Shown: positions 1-7,797 of the stretch, in pieces
Position numbering within the stretch: the stretch's first letter is position 1
Layout of the letters: each line of letters opens with the position of its first letter
Assembly: GCA_026710875.1 (NCBI GenBank)
Contig: JAPOQE010000018.1
Location: 1-48,293, forward strand
Reading direction: 5' to 3'
Origin: Gammaproteobacteria bacterium
GTDB lineage: Bacteria; Pseudomonadota; Gammaproteobacteria; UBA4575
Length of the DNA stretch: 48,293 nt
The notes under the pieces: generated by a model
Told to the model about the DNA's origin: nothing
What the model saw: only the letters and a program-made list of their open reading frames with translations
Databases searched by the model: none
Program-made: the position numbers and the translations under genes

Positions 1-1
1 C

Positions 2-162
2 ATGGCGGACGACGGCGCGCGCGACTGGCGCATCGGCTGGCGCCTGACGCCTGCGGTGCAGGGCGATTTAGGCTTTGAAGTGAGTTTCGATGCCACGCGC
101 AGCGAGCCTGAGAACGCAGATGTCGAACATGGCGTGATGCTGAGAAGCATCCTTCGGTGGTA
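2..162 (+). CDS. C-terminal end of an outer-membrane beta-barrel (autotransporter-like) protein, partial
   Basis: An open frame enters from the left edge and stops with TAG at 160-162, giving about 53 residues. The segment alternates polar and hydrophobic residues (DWRIGWRL, GDLGFEVSFDATR) and ends in LRSILRW. A terminal aromatic residue after an amphipathic strand is typical of the last strand of outer-membrane barrels, where it is the signal for the BAM machinery. Similar endings occur in large surface proteins with a C-terminal barrel. GC content is higher than in the island to the right, so this is probably the native chromosomal flank. The start lies outside the window and the ATG at position 2 is unlikely to be a real start. 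The family assignment rests on the tail only. Confidence 0.55.
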
Positions 163-407
163 GGGGGCGACACAAGGGTTGGTTGACCCGGGCAGCGGCA
201 CCCTGGGGGACGGCGAACGCCCGGGAGGACTTTTCGGCGAAACGACTGCCCCACGTACGTGGCCGTGTCACTGCCCAGCGAAGCGCGGTAGTGACGCGGC
301 CACATATCTGTCCCGAATCCAGTCAGTACCGCATCTTTCGGACTCCGGGTCCGAGTGCCCCGCGAATTACGGCGTCGTAATGTTAGCCAATGATAAGAAG
401 ATTTTCC
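163..407. other. Left junction region without a gene; contains a large inverted repeat
   Basis: I see no convincing gene between the barrel-protein stop and the promoter of the recombinase leader. The stretch should contain the left boundary of the island. The only clear structure is the inverted repeat at 259-303, plus a 12-base palindrome at 251-262. Confidence 0.5.
259..303. repeat. Imperfect 17-bp inverted repeat with a short loop
   Basis: Arms at 259-275 (GTGGCCGTGTCACTGCC) and 287-303 are inverted repeats with two mismatched positions, separated by about 11 bases. There is no T-run after it, so it is not a standard intrinsic terminator. It lies between the chromosomal flank gene and the mobile module, so it could be a recombination or boundary site, or a terminator for the flank gene. 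Confidence 0.55.
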
Positions 408-435
408 GTGACAGGATTGCACTGAATGGTATACT
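408..435 (+). promoter_or_regulatory. Sigma-70 type promoter of the structured leader and recombinase
   Basis: The -35 like GTGACA is at 408-413, followed by a 16-base spacer and the -10 like TATACT at 430-435, preceded by TG at 427-428 (extended -10). The same TGnTATACT occurs at the matching place before the second module at 33012-33020. Transcription would start near 442-443, a few bases before the conserved leader sequence begins at 451. Confidence 0.6.
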
Positions 436-442
436 CACCGTA

Positions 443-983
443 ACGATTTTGTACCGAGGCCATGGCGGTATATCCATGGCAAAGAGGCACCTTCGGATCG
501 TGTAACCGGTGCATCAGCCGCAAGGCTGCGATCCATCTTCAATATCAGCCTGTATCGCTGTACTCGGCGCGCAGGTACTCGGAACCAGGCCCCCTGGGCT
601 CGGTCCTGATCTTTAATACCAGGCTTCCTGCCTGCAGGCACGTGCGGGGTATCCCTGCGCGCGTCATCCAAAACGCTGTGTGCACGGCACATCGCCCGGA
701 CATTTTGGTCAGGCGTTCGCTGTGCTGTACACCCGGCCATTTGTTTCAACCCCGTGGAGTGGATCCACGTAACTTCAAAGGAGGTGTAAATCCTATCGCC
801 CGTATATCGGGCATGTTGACTGTCGCAGGTCCGTCTTCCACAGAAGTCCTCCTGCGTGGCCTTGACTGAGGCCGATATAAGTCATTACGGGCGTCGTGTC
901 CCGTGAGCGTATTCGCGCAAGCGAACCTGTACCGCCAAGGCGGCCAGGGGCTCAGAAACACTCACCAGAAAGGAAAGACACGT
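443..983 (+). ncRNA. Long structured leader RNA upstream of the recombinase, copy 1
   Basis: About 540 nt without a credible gene but dense in hairpins. Hairpin 1: arms 459-465 and 474-480 around loop CGGTATAT. Hairpin 2: arms 487-491 and 508-512. Hairpin 3: CAGCC 515-519 and GGCTG 524-528 capping a GNRA loop GCAA. GGATCG at 495-500 in the hairpin 2 loop is complementary to CGATCC at 529-534, a likely pseudoknot. Further hairpins: 798-812, 887-904, 912-925 (loop GCAA again) and 932-943. The same order of elements, with compensating changes, occurs at 33028-33555 before the second recombinase. Established knowledge: a conserved RNA named int-alpA has been reported near integrase and alpA genes, and alpA follows here. 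Whether this matches that model, and where the RNA ends, I cannot determine. A structured single-stranded DNA role is an alternative. Confidence 0.6.
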
Positions 984-1850
984 ATGAAGACTTTGAACCA
1001 CAACCTGAAACAGCTCTGCCGAACCTGCCGGGAAGGCAGCTATGCCACGCAGAGGAACAGAGAGAGGATATTGACCCAGGCTGCCAAAGAGCTGCATGCG
1101 ATGGGCTACCGGAAGATGCAGGCCAAATCGCTCAAGCCGAAACACATCGAGGCCCTGGTCAAGCACTGGCAGGAAAGGGATCTGTCCATTGGAACCATAA
1201 AGAACCGGATGGCCACCCTGCGATGGTGGGCCGAGAAGGTCAACAAGCAGAACGTCATGGCCCGATCGAATGAATTCTATGGCATTCCGGACCGAAGGTT
1301 CGTCACCAACGAATCCAAAGCCAGAGATCTCACAGAAACCCAGCTTGACAGGGTAAAAGATGAACATGTGCGCATGAGTCTTGAACTCCAGAGAGCCTTT
1401 GGCCTGCGGCGCGAGGAGGCCATGAAGTTCCAGCCAAGCCATGCCGATAAAGGCGACCACATTCGACTGAAGGCCAGCTGGACGAAGGGCGGTAAGCCAC
1501 GAACGATTCCTGTTCGAACGGATACTCAGAGAGCTGTCCTGGACCGTGCACGGGCACTGGCCGGCTTCGGCTCACTGATCCCGCCCCATCGAAGCTACGT
1601 GCAGCAACTGAGGATCTACGAGGGCAATACCACGAGGGCCGGACTCTCGAGCCTGCACGGGCTGCGTCATGCGTATGCACAGGAGCGCTACGAGGAACTG
1701 ACCGGCTGGAAGTGTCCGGCCACCGGAGGGCCGGACCGCACGGCCTTGGGTCCGGAACAAAAGGAACTGGACCACCAGGCCCGGCTGATCATCAGCCAGG
1801 AGCTCGGGCATGAGAGAGAACAGATCACAGCAGCGTACCTGGGAAGGTAG
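984..1850 (+). CDS. Tyrosine recombinase (phage-type integrase), copy 1
   Basis: A 288-aa site-specific recombinase. Catalytic residues are visible in order: Arg142 in GLRREE, Lys168 or Lys171 in the WTKGGKPR beta-hairpin, His225 and Arg228 in HGLRH, His276 in ELGHE, and nucleophile Tyr285 close to the C-terminus (TAAYLGR). The first ~110 residues form a helical SAM-like DNA-binding region, as in the Phage_int_SAM_2/Integrase_1 type families. I chose the ATG at 984 because AAGGAAAG lies just upstream and because the second copy (33556) then has exactly the same length. A ~540-nt structured leader precedes it and alpA follows immediately, so int and alpA are probably one transcript. The catalytic set looks intact. 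Identity to the second copy is roughly 70 percent by eye, without gaps. Confidence 0.9.
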   Translation: MKTLNHNLKQLCRTCREGSYATQRNRERILTQAAKELHAMGYRKMQAKSLKPKHIEALVKHWQERDLSIGTIKNRMATLRWWAEKVNKQNVMARSNEFYGIPDRRFVTNESKARDLTETQLDRVKDEHVRMSLELQRAFGLRREEAMKFQPSHADKGDHIRLKASWTKGGKPRTIPVRTDTQRAVLDRARALAGFGSLIPPHRSYVQQLRIYEGNTTRAGLSSLHGLRHAYAQERYEELTGWKCPATGGPDRTALGPEQKELDHQARLIISQELGHEREQITAAYLGR

Positions 1851-1891
1851 CTGTGACGATTGCAACGAAAGAAAGTATGAGGAACCCACCC

Positions 1892-2074
1892 ATGAACCAC
1901 AGGGTTGTAAGACTGAAGGATGTCCAGCGCATGACCGGACTCTCCCGCTCCACGATCTACGCCCAGATCGCCAAGGGCAATTTCCCGAAACAGATCAAGC
2001 TGACCGGGGCACGCTCGGTCGGCTGGCATGAAAGCGCGGTGATCCAGTGGATCGAATCCAGGCAGCAGACTTAA
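1892..2074 (+). CDS. alpA: AlpA-family small DNA-binding regulator
   Basis: A 60-aa protein with the MerR-like helix-turn-helix of the AlpA family: RLKDVQRMTGLSRSTIY forms the HTH and GWHESAVIQWIESR the wing and last helix. AlpA proteins control excision or expression of prophages and islands. The ATG at 1892 has GAGGA eight bases upstream and gives the usual family N-terminus; upstream in-frame starts (GTG 1853, ATG 1877) have weaker sites. It lies 41 bases after the recombinase stop, so the two are likely co-transcribed. It probably acts as the excision or regulatory factor of this module. The second recombinase module has no alpA after it. Confidence 0.85.
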   Translation: MNHRVVRLKDVQRMTGLSRSTIYAQIAKGNFPKQIKLTGARSVGWHESAVIQWIESRQQT

Positions 2075-2083
2075 TGCAGGAAG

Positions 2084-2100
2084 GACTAGTGTGTCTAGTC
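2084..2100 (+). terminator. Small hairpin after alpA
   Basis: GACTAG at 2084-2089 and CTAGTC at 2095-2100 form a perfect 6-bp stem with loop TGTGT, ten bases after the alpA stop. No T-tract follows, so terminator function is uncertain; it could instead be a protein-binding palindrome. Confidence 0.3.
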
Positions 2101-2230
2101 GTTGACTGCCCTGGAGAAGATCGGGATTACCTTGCCGGAGACCCGCAACTCGTCCAGATAACAAGCATGACAGGTGTAGGCAGCCCGGAACCCGTTCAGT
2201 ACGGTTGGACGAGTACTGTGTAACATGCAC

Positions 2231-3457
2231 TCATCTTTCCTGTTGCTTTCTTATGTGATCAATGAACTCACGAATGTCCATCAACCACATTTGCTGGACA
2301 TTCGTGTAGGTGCTATGTAACTCACTCGGCAAGACCAACTGAACCTCGTTGGCCTGCATTTCATTTGTCTGGTTTTCGCTTATCCCCGGCTCAAGTGTCA
2401 AAAGATGCTTTGCCGATATCCTGGCTGCTTCTGACAGAACCTGACGCCATCTGTCCTTGCAGGTTGACTTGACACCAAGCATGGAAAGACACGCTTCCGG
2501 AAAGTTCCTGTCATGGTATTCAGTGGCACCGGGGAAAAGGAAGTCAGGCCTTGAGTTGTGTTCCGTAACTGCCTGCCGTTGATATTTCAATTCGCAGATA
2601 CGAAAGATTTCTCCAAGATGATGCTCAAGGGCATATCCGGCGCGTGCCTTTCTTCTGTTCTGTACACTGAGGGAGAAGCTGATAAACCCGTCCACATCAG
2701 CAACCTCACCGGACCAGAACCCGTCTCTCAAACGCTGGGCTACTGCATGGTGCTCCATACGGCGAAACAGCATTTCCTCATGACCCATCCATGCAAGCAG
2801 GGCGGTATCAGGGTCATCCCGCGGATCGATATCAGGGAGTGTATTTCGGGCAAAACCGGAAAATTCAGCAGTCGTTGGAAAAACTCCCTTGAAGTGTTCG
2901 AGCAACCCATCCAGCCGGTCAGCTTCTGGTTCCTCAATTTCTATATCCAGCTCTTTCAGAATAAACCGTGCAGCAAAGCCTACCTGCTGATCATCGCCAT
3001 TTTCCAAGTCCTGGTAAGTGAAGCCTGCGCCTATCTCCAGAGCTGAAAGACCAAAAAGCCATGCAAGACGATTTTCTTCACCGCTTCCTCTGGAGACCAC
3101 AATGATCATCAGTTCGTCGGATGGCCGTTTTGCAATTATGAGTAGATCCTCCTCACTGGCACGTTCCATCACAGGGTTACCTCTGAAGTAAAGCCTGTAT
3201 TCAGCAGCACGGTTCGGATTCTGTTCGCGTGCGTCATACCACGTAACAGATGAATCTTCGGAGAACCCCTCATTTTCATCACCCAGCCAGACAAACCGGG
3301 TCGGCCTGTCTGTCTGCCTTTCCAGGCCCAGCAGTGTTTTCAGCGGTTCGACACCATTGAACTCATGCTGGTTAGATCGTTCAGGATGGGCTTCCACAGC
3401 ACTCAGCCGTTTTGCAATCACACCCGTAAAGTATTCAGATAGGTACCCTTTTCTCAC
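2231..3457 (-). CDS. EcoRII-like type IIE restriction endonuclease
   Basis: A 408-aa protein, close to the ~400-aa length of EcoRII. The C-terminal half carries the PD-(D/E)XK fold of the EcoRII-C family: Pro304-Asp305 in SRPDFLF, then Lys330 in LGVKSTCKDRW, followed by the conserved region KHLLTLEPGISENQ. The N-terminal ~180 residues would be the effector-binding, autoinhibitory domain. EcoRII enzymes cut before CCWGG and need two sites. It is the last gene of a minus-strand operon with a Dcm/M.EcoRII-like methyltransferase and Vsr. Its start overlaps the vsr stop by four bases (ATGA type), so translation is coupled. CCWGG specificity is inferred from the enzyme pair. It looks full length. 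Confidence 0.85.
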   Translation of the reverse strand: MRKGYLSEYFTGVIAKRLSAVEAHPERSNQHEFNGVEPLKTLLGLERQTDRPTRFVWLGDENEGFSEDSSVTWYDAREQNPNRAAEYRLYFRGNPVMERASEEDLLIIAKRPSDELMIIVVSRGSGEENRLAWLFGLSALEIGAGFTYQDLENGDDQQVGFAARFILKELDIEIEEPEADRLDGLLEHFKGVFPTTAEFSGFARNTLPDIDPRDDPDTALLAWMGHEEMLFRRMEHHAVAQRLRDGFWSGEVADVDGFISFSLSVQNRRKARAGYALEHHLGEIFRICELKYQRQAVTEHNSRPDFLFPGATEYHDRNFPEACLSMLGVKSTCKDRWRQVLSEAARISAKHLLTLEPGISENQTNEMQANEVQLVLPSELHSTYTNVQQMWLMDIREFIDHIRKQQER

Positions 3458-3936
3458 TTCTGTCCATCCTTTTTATTTCCCTCCCTAGTGCCCTCAATCC
3501 CGAGGTTCTCCTGTCTGGAACGCAACCATTTTTCTGTCTTGTCAATAACCCTGTCCGGGTCCAGTCTCGTCTTTCCTTTCAGGGCACATTCATGAATTAC
3601 ACCAACACGCCAGCCCTGCTTCTCGAGCGCCTGTCGGGTTTCCTTGTCCTTCTCCCTGTTGCGGGTGATCTTCCTGTGCCAGAACTCCTGGCGGGTAGAG
3701 GGCCATTTGAACAAATGGCAGTCGTGCCCATGCCAGAAGCAGCCGTTCACAAGAATGACAGCCCGGTATTTCGGAAACGACATATCCGGTTTTCCAGGGA
3801 GCTTGCTGTCATGGAGCCGGTACCGGAATCCTCTCGCATGCAGGGCCTTGCGGATGAAAAGCTCAGGCTTCGTATCCTTTCCCCGGATACCGGCCATCAT
3901 GCGGCTGCGGGTCTCCGGCGAAACAATATCAGGCAC
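3454..3936 (-). CDS. vsr: Very short patch repair (Vsr) DNA mismatch endonuclease
   Basis: A 160-aa protein of typical Vsr length. Motifs seen: SRMMAGIRGKDTKPE near the N-terminus, LPGKPDMSF with the catalytic Asp, and the zinc and active-site region GCFWHGHDC followed by WHRKITRNREKD. Vsr nicks 5' of the T in T:G mismatches that arise when 5-methylcytosine deaminates in the Dcm/EcoRII context. It therefore protects the cell from mutations caused by the neighbouring methyltransferase. It overlaps the methyltransferase stop by eight bases and the restriction gene start by four, so the three genes form one transcript. Confidence 0.92.
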   Translation of the reverse strand: MPDIVSPETRSRMMAGIRGKDTKPELFIRKALHARGFRYRLHDSKLPGKPDMSFPKYRAVILVNGCFWHGHDCHLFKWPSTRQEFWHRKITRNREKDKETRQALEKQGWRVGVIHECALKGKTRLDPDRVIDKTEKWLRSRQENLGIEGTREGNKKDGQK

Positions 3937-5230
3937 TGGCTACCTGCAACTCCTCTTCCATGGGCACAAATTCCAGCTCAAGTGCAGCCTGTTTCTCGTC
4001 GTTTTCCATGACGGTAAGAATATGGGGAAGCATGAACCGGGCAACTGTTTCCACAACCGGCACCACCACAGCATTGCCAAACTGCCTGTAGGCCTGGGTA
4101 TCGGAAACCGGAATTTCGAAACGCGGTCTGCCGGGACCGTCAAAGCCCATCAGACGGGCACATTCCCGGGGTGTCAGGCGACGGGGTCTTTTGCCGTGTT
4201 GACGGACCAGAATCTCTGATCCATCCTTGTAGTAGCGTGCGGACAGGGTTCGGGATGTATCCTCAGGACCGACAAGGCCAAAACCGAATCCGTTTCCCCG
4301 TGCCTTGTGCTTGGCTGCATAGTTTTCCAGATAGCTCCACAGTTTTTCTGTGAGGGTATATTTGGAATCAATCTTTCCATCCGGTGCATGCGTGTAGGGT
4401 AGCTCTTCCGGCTCGGAGCCATCCTGCGGGTGCAGGATCGTGCGCATCACAGGGCCATCAGCAGGATCCGGTATCTCAAGCTTGCTGAAATCAAAATCGG
4501 TATTTTCCCGAAAGCCGGCGATAAAAATCCGTTCCCGGTTTTGCGGCACAAACCCCTTGGCATTGATCACTCGCCACTCGATATGGTAACCAAGCTCTTC
4601 CTGCAGGGTTTTCCTGATCACACGGAATGTGTTCCCCCCGTCATGGCTGACAAGGTTCTTTACATTCTCAAGCAAAAAGGCAGCCGGGCGGTGATGCGCA
4701 ATGATACGGGCAGTGTCAAAAAACAGCGTGCCCTGGGTGTCACAGGCAAAGCCGTGCTTCATCCCCAGCGCATTCTTTTTTGAAACGCCGGCAATGGAAA
4801 AGGGCTGGCAGGGAAAACCGGCCAAGAGCACATCATGTGCAGGAATCTCTTCCTCTGCTATGGCTGTAATATCTCCCTCTACGGGGTGGTCACATGGAAA
4901 GTTCGCTTGATAGGTTGTCCGGCATGGCGGGTCCCACTCACTTGTAAAGATGCACCGTCCTCCGATGGATTCAAATCCGATCCGGAATCCACCGATACCT
5001 GCAAACAAGTCGATAAACGTGAACAAGGGTGTTTCTGTTGGGCGGTACTGCCCGTTGATCCAGGCCTGCCTTGAGAGCCAGTCGGTTACCGTCTTCTTCG
5101 GAGTAGTTTCTCCTGACCGCCAGCGGTAGATCGTCCTGATGTTGTAGCCAGTCCTTGAAGCAATCTCTTTTTTGGATAATCCGGATCTCTCAATAAGTCT
5201 GGAGATTTCCGACTGCCTAGCCACCAGCAT
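3929..5230 (-). CDS. DNA (cytosine-5) methyltransferase, Dcm/M.EcoRII type
   Basis: A 433-aa C5 methyltransferase. Motif I is DLFAGIGGF (~74-82), motif IV is GFPCQPFS with catalytic Cys141, motif VI is ENVKNL, motif VIII is PQNRERIF, and motif X is QFGNAVVVP. The stretch AGVSKKNALG after motif IV is closely like Dcm and M.EcoRII, which methylate the inner C of CCWGG. Residues ~17-38 (LSKKEIASRTGYNIRTIYRW) form a helix-turn-helix. In M.EcoRII the N-terminal extension represses its own promoter, and an inverted repeat fitting such an operator lies upstream at 5279-5299. It is the first gene of the M-vsr-R operon, so modification is made before restriction. Confidence 0.93.
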   Translation of the reverse strand: MLVARQSEISRLIERSGLSKKEIASRTGYNIRTIYRWRSGETTPKKTVTDWLSRQAWINGQYRPTETPLFTFIDLFAGIGGFRIGFESIGGRCIFTSEWDPPCRTTYQANFPCDHPVEGDITAIAEEEIPAHDVLLAGFPCQPFSIAGVSKKNALGMKHGFACDTQGTLFFDTARIIAHHRPAAFLLENVKNLVSHDGGNTFRVIRKTLQEELGYHIEWRVINAKGFVPQNRERIFIAGFRENTDFDFSKLEIPDPADGPVMRTILHPQDGSEPEELPYTHAPDGKIDSKYTLTEKLWSYLENYAAKHKARGNGFGFGLVGPEDTSRTLSARYYKDGSEILVRQHGKRPRRLTPRECARLMGFDGPGRPRFEIPVSDTQAYRQFGNAVVVPVVETVARFMLPHILTVMENDEKQAALELEFVPMEEELQVASA

Positions 5231-5270
5231 CTCTGATCCTCTGGGTCAATTTTTGACAGAATGACATAAA

Positions 5271-5312
5271 GAGTCAGTAAATACAACTGACCTGTATTTG
5301 TACATGAGTCAG
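5271..5312 (-). promoter_or_regulatory. Likely operator of the restriction-modification operon
   Basis: A perfect 7-bp inverted repeat, AAATACA at 5279-5285 and TGTATTT at 5293-5299, is separated by seven bases. It is flanked by two direct copies of GAGTCAG at 5271-5277 and 5306-5312. It lies 41-82 bases upstream of the methyltransferase start, where the promoter is expected. I infer that the N-terminal helix-turn-helix of the methyltransferase binds here. Confidence 0.5.
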
Positions 5313-5827
5313 ATTCTGCCCAGAAAACCGGCAAACTGAATTGTCAAAATAGTACAGATCAGTAACCACATGGTTTTCTCCTAATCCAGAAAACTTGGGT
5401 AGCTAGTTAGTTGCCCCAAAAGCAGGTTTGTGCGTCTTGAATCTCTCGATTTCACTTGTGAACATCCCCACAATTAATTTAAGCCTTAGTTTTTCCAAAT
5501 CGCACGCCATATCCACCTGTTTGGCGAACCCTAGCGACCTGCACCACGCTTGGACCTTTCAATTTTTAGGCTGTAGGTAACCTGCTAGTCTGTCGCGGCA
5601 AAAAAATCGATAATGATGGCAGATGCATGACAGTCCGCTTTCTATTATGGGGCGATTCAGGTACATCTTGTAGGTCGCGGTAAAACCGAAGTCAGCGCAT
5701 CCGCGAGTTTGTCTGTCAATCCTAACTTTTGATTAGGCTTTAAAAATGTTTAAGCAAAGGAAACATCTTCACAAATTGATCCAGATATCGCTTTGCTATG
5801 TTAGCCATCACTTTAAAGCCAATGTCC
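5313..5827. other. Intergenic region, nothing recognised
   Basis: About 515 AT-rich bases between the start of the restriction-modification operon and the end of the receiver-protein operon (both minus strand). I see no gene with a good start site and codon pattern, and no clear terminator. Confidence 0.4.
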
Positions 5828-7771
5828 TTATTTAGATTTACGCCTCAGCCATTCGTATTCTTCTAGCCCTATACTTCCCTGACGCCCTGACAATTGATCA
5901 CATAGTTTTTGTGCTAGGAAATCTTTCATGTCGGCAATCCATTCGAAACATAGTCCGCCATATTTAAAAACCCATACACCATCCTCTTTTACCGCTTCGA
6001 TGTAATCTGATGCAGCAGGCTCAAATTCCAACATGGTTTGACGGTATGGAAACGGATAAAGTAATAATCTAATATTTTTTGGGTTCTCGTTGGGAGTCAT
6101 TCGGCTTTTTATGACCAGACACTGTCTTGGGCTCGCTGAAATTCCAGCTGATGTCATGGTTAAGAATGGAAATGCCCTTAATTGCTTTATTCTTACACCG
6201 TCGCATCGAGGTTGAATACAGAGCAAGAAGTCTTTGTTATATGATCCATCATCATTAATTTTCCGGATAATTGAGCCTTGCCCCAGTTTTGGCGACCAGC
6301 ATTCCGGTAAATTCCGCGCCCCGTATTGCTCCCTTTTTAGCGTGGCCAATCGCGAAAAATCATGGTCAATTCGATTTCCCATGTTCTGGTTCTTAGAAAA
6401 AACAGCGGTAAGGTCATCAAAATTTAGCAAGGGTGCTTTAATATTCTTATGTAAATCTTCCAAATTTCCAGTCTTGATCAATTTTCTAAGTGTTGTTTTA
6501 GATAGTTTCCTAGGGATATTTTTGTGTTTAAAATTCACCCCTTGTTTCCAGGCATCATCGACCCACCGGTTTGCAATAGACTTTCTTACTTTTTGGAATG
6601 CGTCATCGCCCTTTGTTACCAGATCAAATGCTTCCTTTCGAAAAACGGATATATATTTTTTCAACTGAAATGCCTCTTGATCTTTTAGTTGATCCGCAAT
6701 CCAGTCTTTGTGAGCTTTTACATCAGCATGATTTTGACCAATCTGGTTTAAGGATAAAATTGACCTGAGTTCGCTGGCGACTAAATCTAAAACGAACTCT
6801 TCCGAATCCTGCGGATTAGGTAGAAGGCACCGATGACTTACCAATGCTGGATCTAAATCAGAACTGAATGTAGAGAGAAGATGATGGGTCGCATCTCGAA
6901 TTGAGGCAATGGAATGGAGTGCAATAGACGGTAAGAGCCCACGATTGAGTTTCACAAATTCTTTAATCAGACGAGCTGGAAGGTTCTCCTCAGAAACAGT
7001 GGTCTCGCTATTAGGTTCGGTGAATTTCGTACTCTTATTTAAAAATACAATGCGGGTTGTCTTGTTACTAAGAGATAAACTTGGTTTGTCTGGTTTAAAC
7101 TTTCCAGCAATGTAGTTGACCTCACCAACATCAGCGACTACATCATCATAAATGCCTTCTAAATTTGCCAATGCGGTATAAATTACGATTAGTCTTTGCC
7201 GACCTTTTATGGTGTCATCATCATTCAGGATGGTCTTGATTATTTCGCGAGCTTTCTGGCTCCCTTTAACGCCGTCCTTTTCTCCATCAAGTTCCCAGTC
7301 TAAAACGACGATATCAGCTGGACGTGCCATTTTTGCTGATAAGCTAATAACTGTGTGGCTTTTCTCATTATTAGCTTGGTTTTCTGATGTTGAAGAAATT
7401 TTGTAATCAGCTGGACGATAAATACTGCAAAGAATCTCTTCATCTGCAAATTTCTCGGTCAGAATCCAAGCACGAAGTATGTGTGTCCTGTCCAAATGAG
7501 GGTTTGCACTTGGATTTTCGTCAGAAGTCTCATTTGGAGTTCCATTCCTTGACCTAGTTGCACGATTTGATTGCTCATGGCTTAGACCAGTGACAGGTCT
7601 GCGACTGAGTTGTTTCTTTTTTAATGAAGCACGGTCTTCAGACATCCTCTGTTCGTTAGCCAATTCACCCTGATAAACCTCTGCTTGATCATCAATGACT
7701 ACCACCGACTGAAGAAAATGTTTTGCTGCATTTTCATAACGATCTAGAGATGTATTTTCAGAATAGGGCAT
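5828..7771 (-). CDS. Receiver-domain-like protein of a methyltransferase/GHKL system
   Basis: A 647-aa protein. The N-terminal part has the key positions of a response-regulator receiver: the acidic pair Asp27-Asp28 after a hydrophobic strand (SVVVIDD), a phosphoacceptor-like Asp158 at the end of DIVVLD, and Thr199 in LIVIYTA. About 120 residues separate the acidic pair from the phosphoacceptor, with a polar, probably disordered insert at ~33-95; a normal receiver has about 45. The remaining ~430 residues are not assignable. It lies 26 bases after the GHKL protein gene and is surely co-transcribed. I infer signal transfer from the GHKL protein to this one, with the C-terminal region as possible effector. 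Receiver-like domains in bacterial conflict systems have been described, but I cannot name the system. Confidence 0.7.
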   Translation of the reverse strand: MPYSENTSLDRYENAAKHFLQSVVVIDDQAEVYQGELANEQRMSEDRASLKKKQLSRRPVTGLSHEQSNRATRSRNGTPNETSDENPSANPHLDRTHILRAWILTEKFADEEILCSIYRPADYKISSTSENQANNEKSHTVISLSAKMARPADIVVLDWELDGEKDGVKGSQKAREIIKTILNDDDTIKGRQRLIVIYTALANLEGIYDDVVADVGEVNYIAGKFKPDKPSLSLSNKTTRIVFLNKSTKFTEPNSETTVSEENLPARLIKEFVKLNRGLLPSIALHSIASIRDATHHLLSTFSSDLDPALVSHRCLLPNPQDSEEFVLDLVASELRSILSLNQIGQNHADVKAHKDWIADQLKDQEAFQLKKYISVFRKEAFDLVTKGDDAFQKVRKSIANRWVDDAWKQGVNFKHKNIPRKLSKTTLRKLIKTGNLEDLHKNIKAPLLNFDDLTAVFSKNQNMGNRIDHDFSRLATLKREQYGARNLPECWSPKLGQGSIIRKINDDGSYNKDFLLCIQPRCDGVRIKQLRAFPFLTMTSAGISASPRQCLVIKSRMTPNENPKNIRLLLYPFPYRQTMLEFEPAASDYIEAVKEDGVWVFKYGGLCFEWIADMKDFLAQKLCDQLSGRQGSIGLEEYEWLRRKSK

Positions 7772-7797
7772 GAATCAATTACTATACTGCTGTGCAA

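Noticed and set aside
462-869. Open frames of 70-135 codons inside the first leader
   Set aside because: They run through hairpin arms, have no ribosome sites and no counterpart in the aligned second leader.
443-983. Group I or group II intron as explanation of the leader
   Set aside because: The leader lies before an intact gene start and interrupts nothing; no domain V-like hairpin or reverse transcriptase is present.
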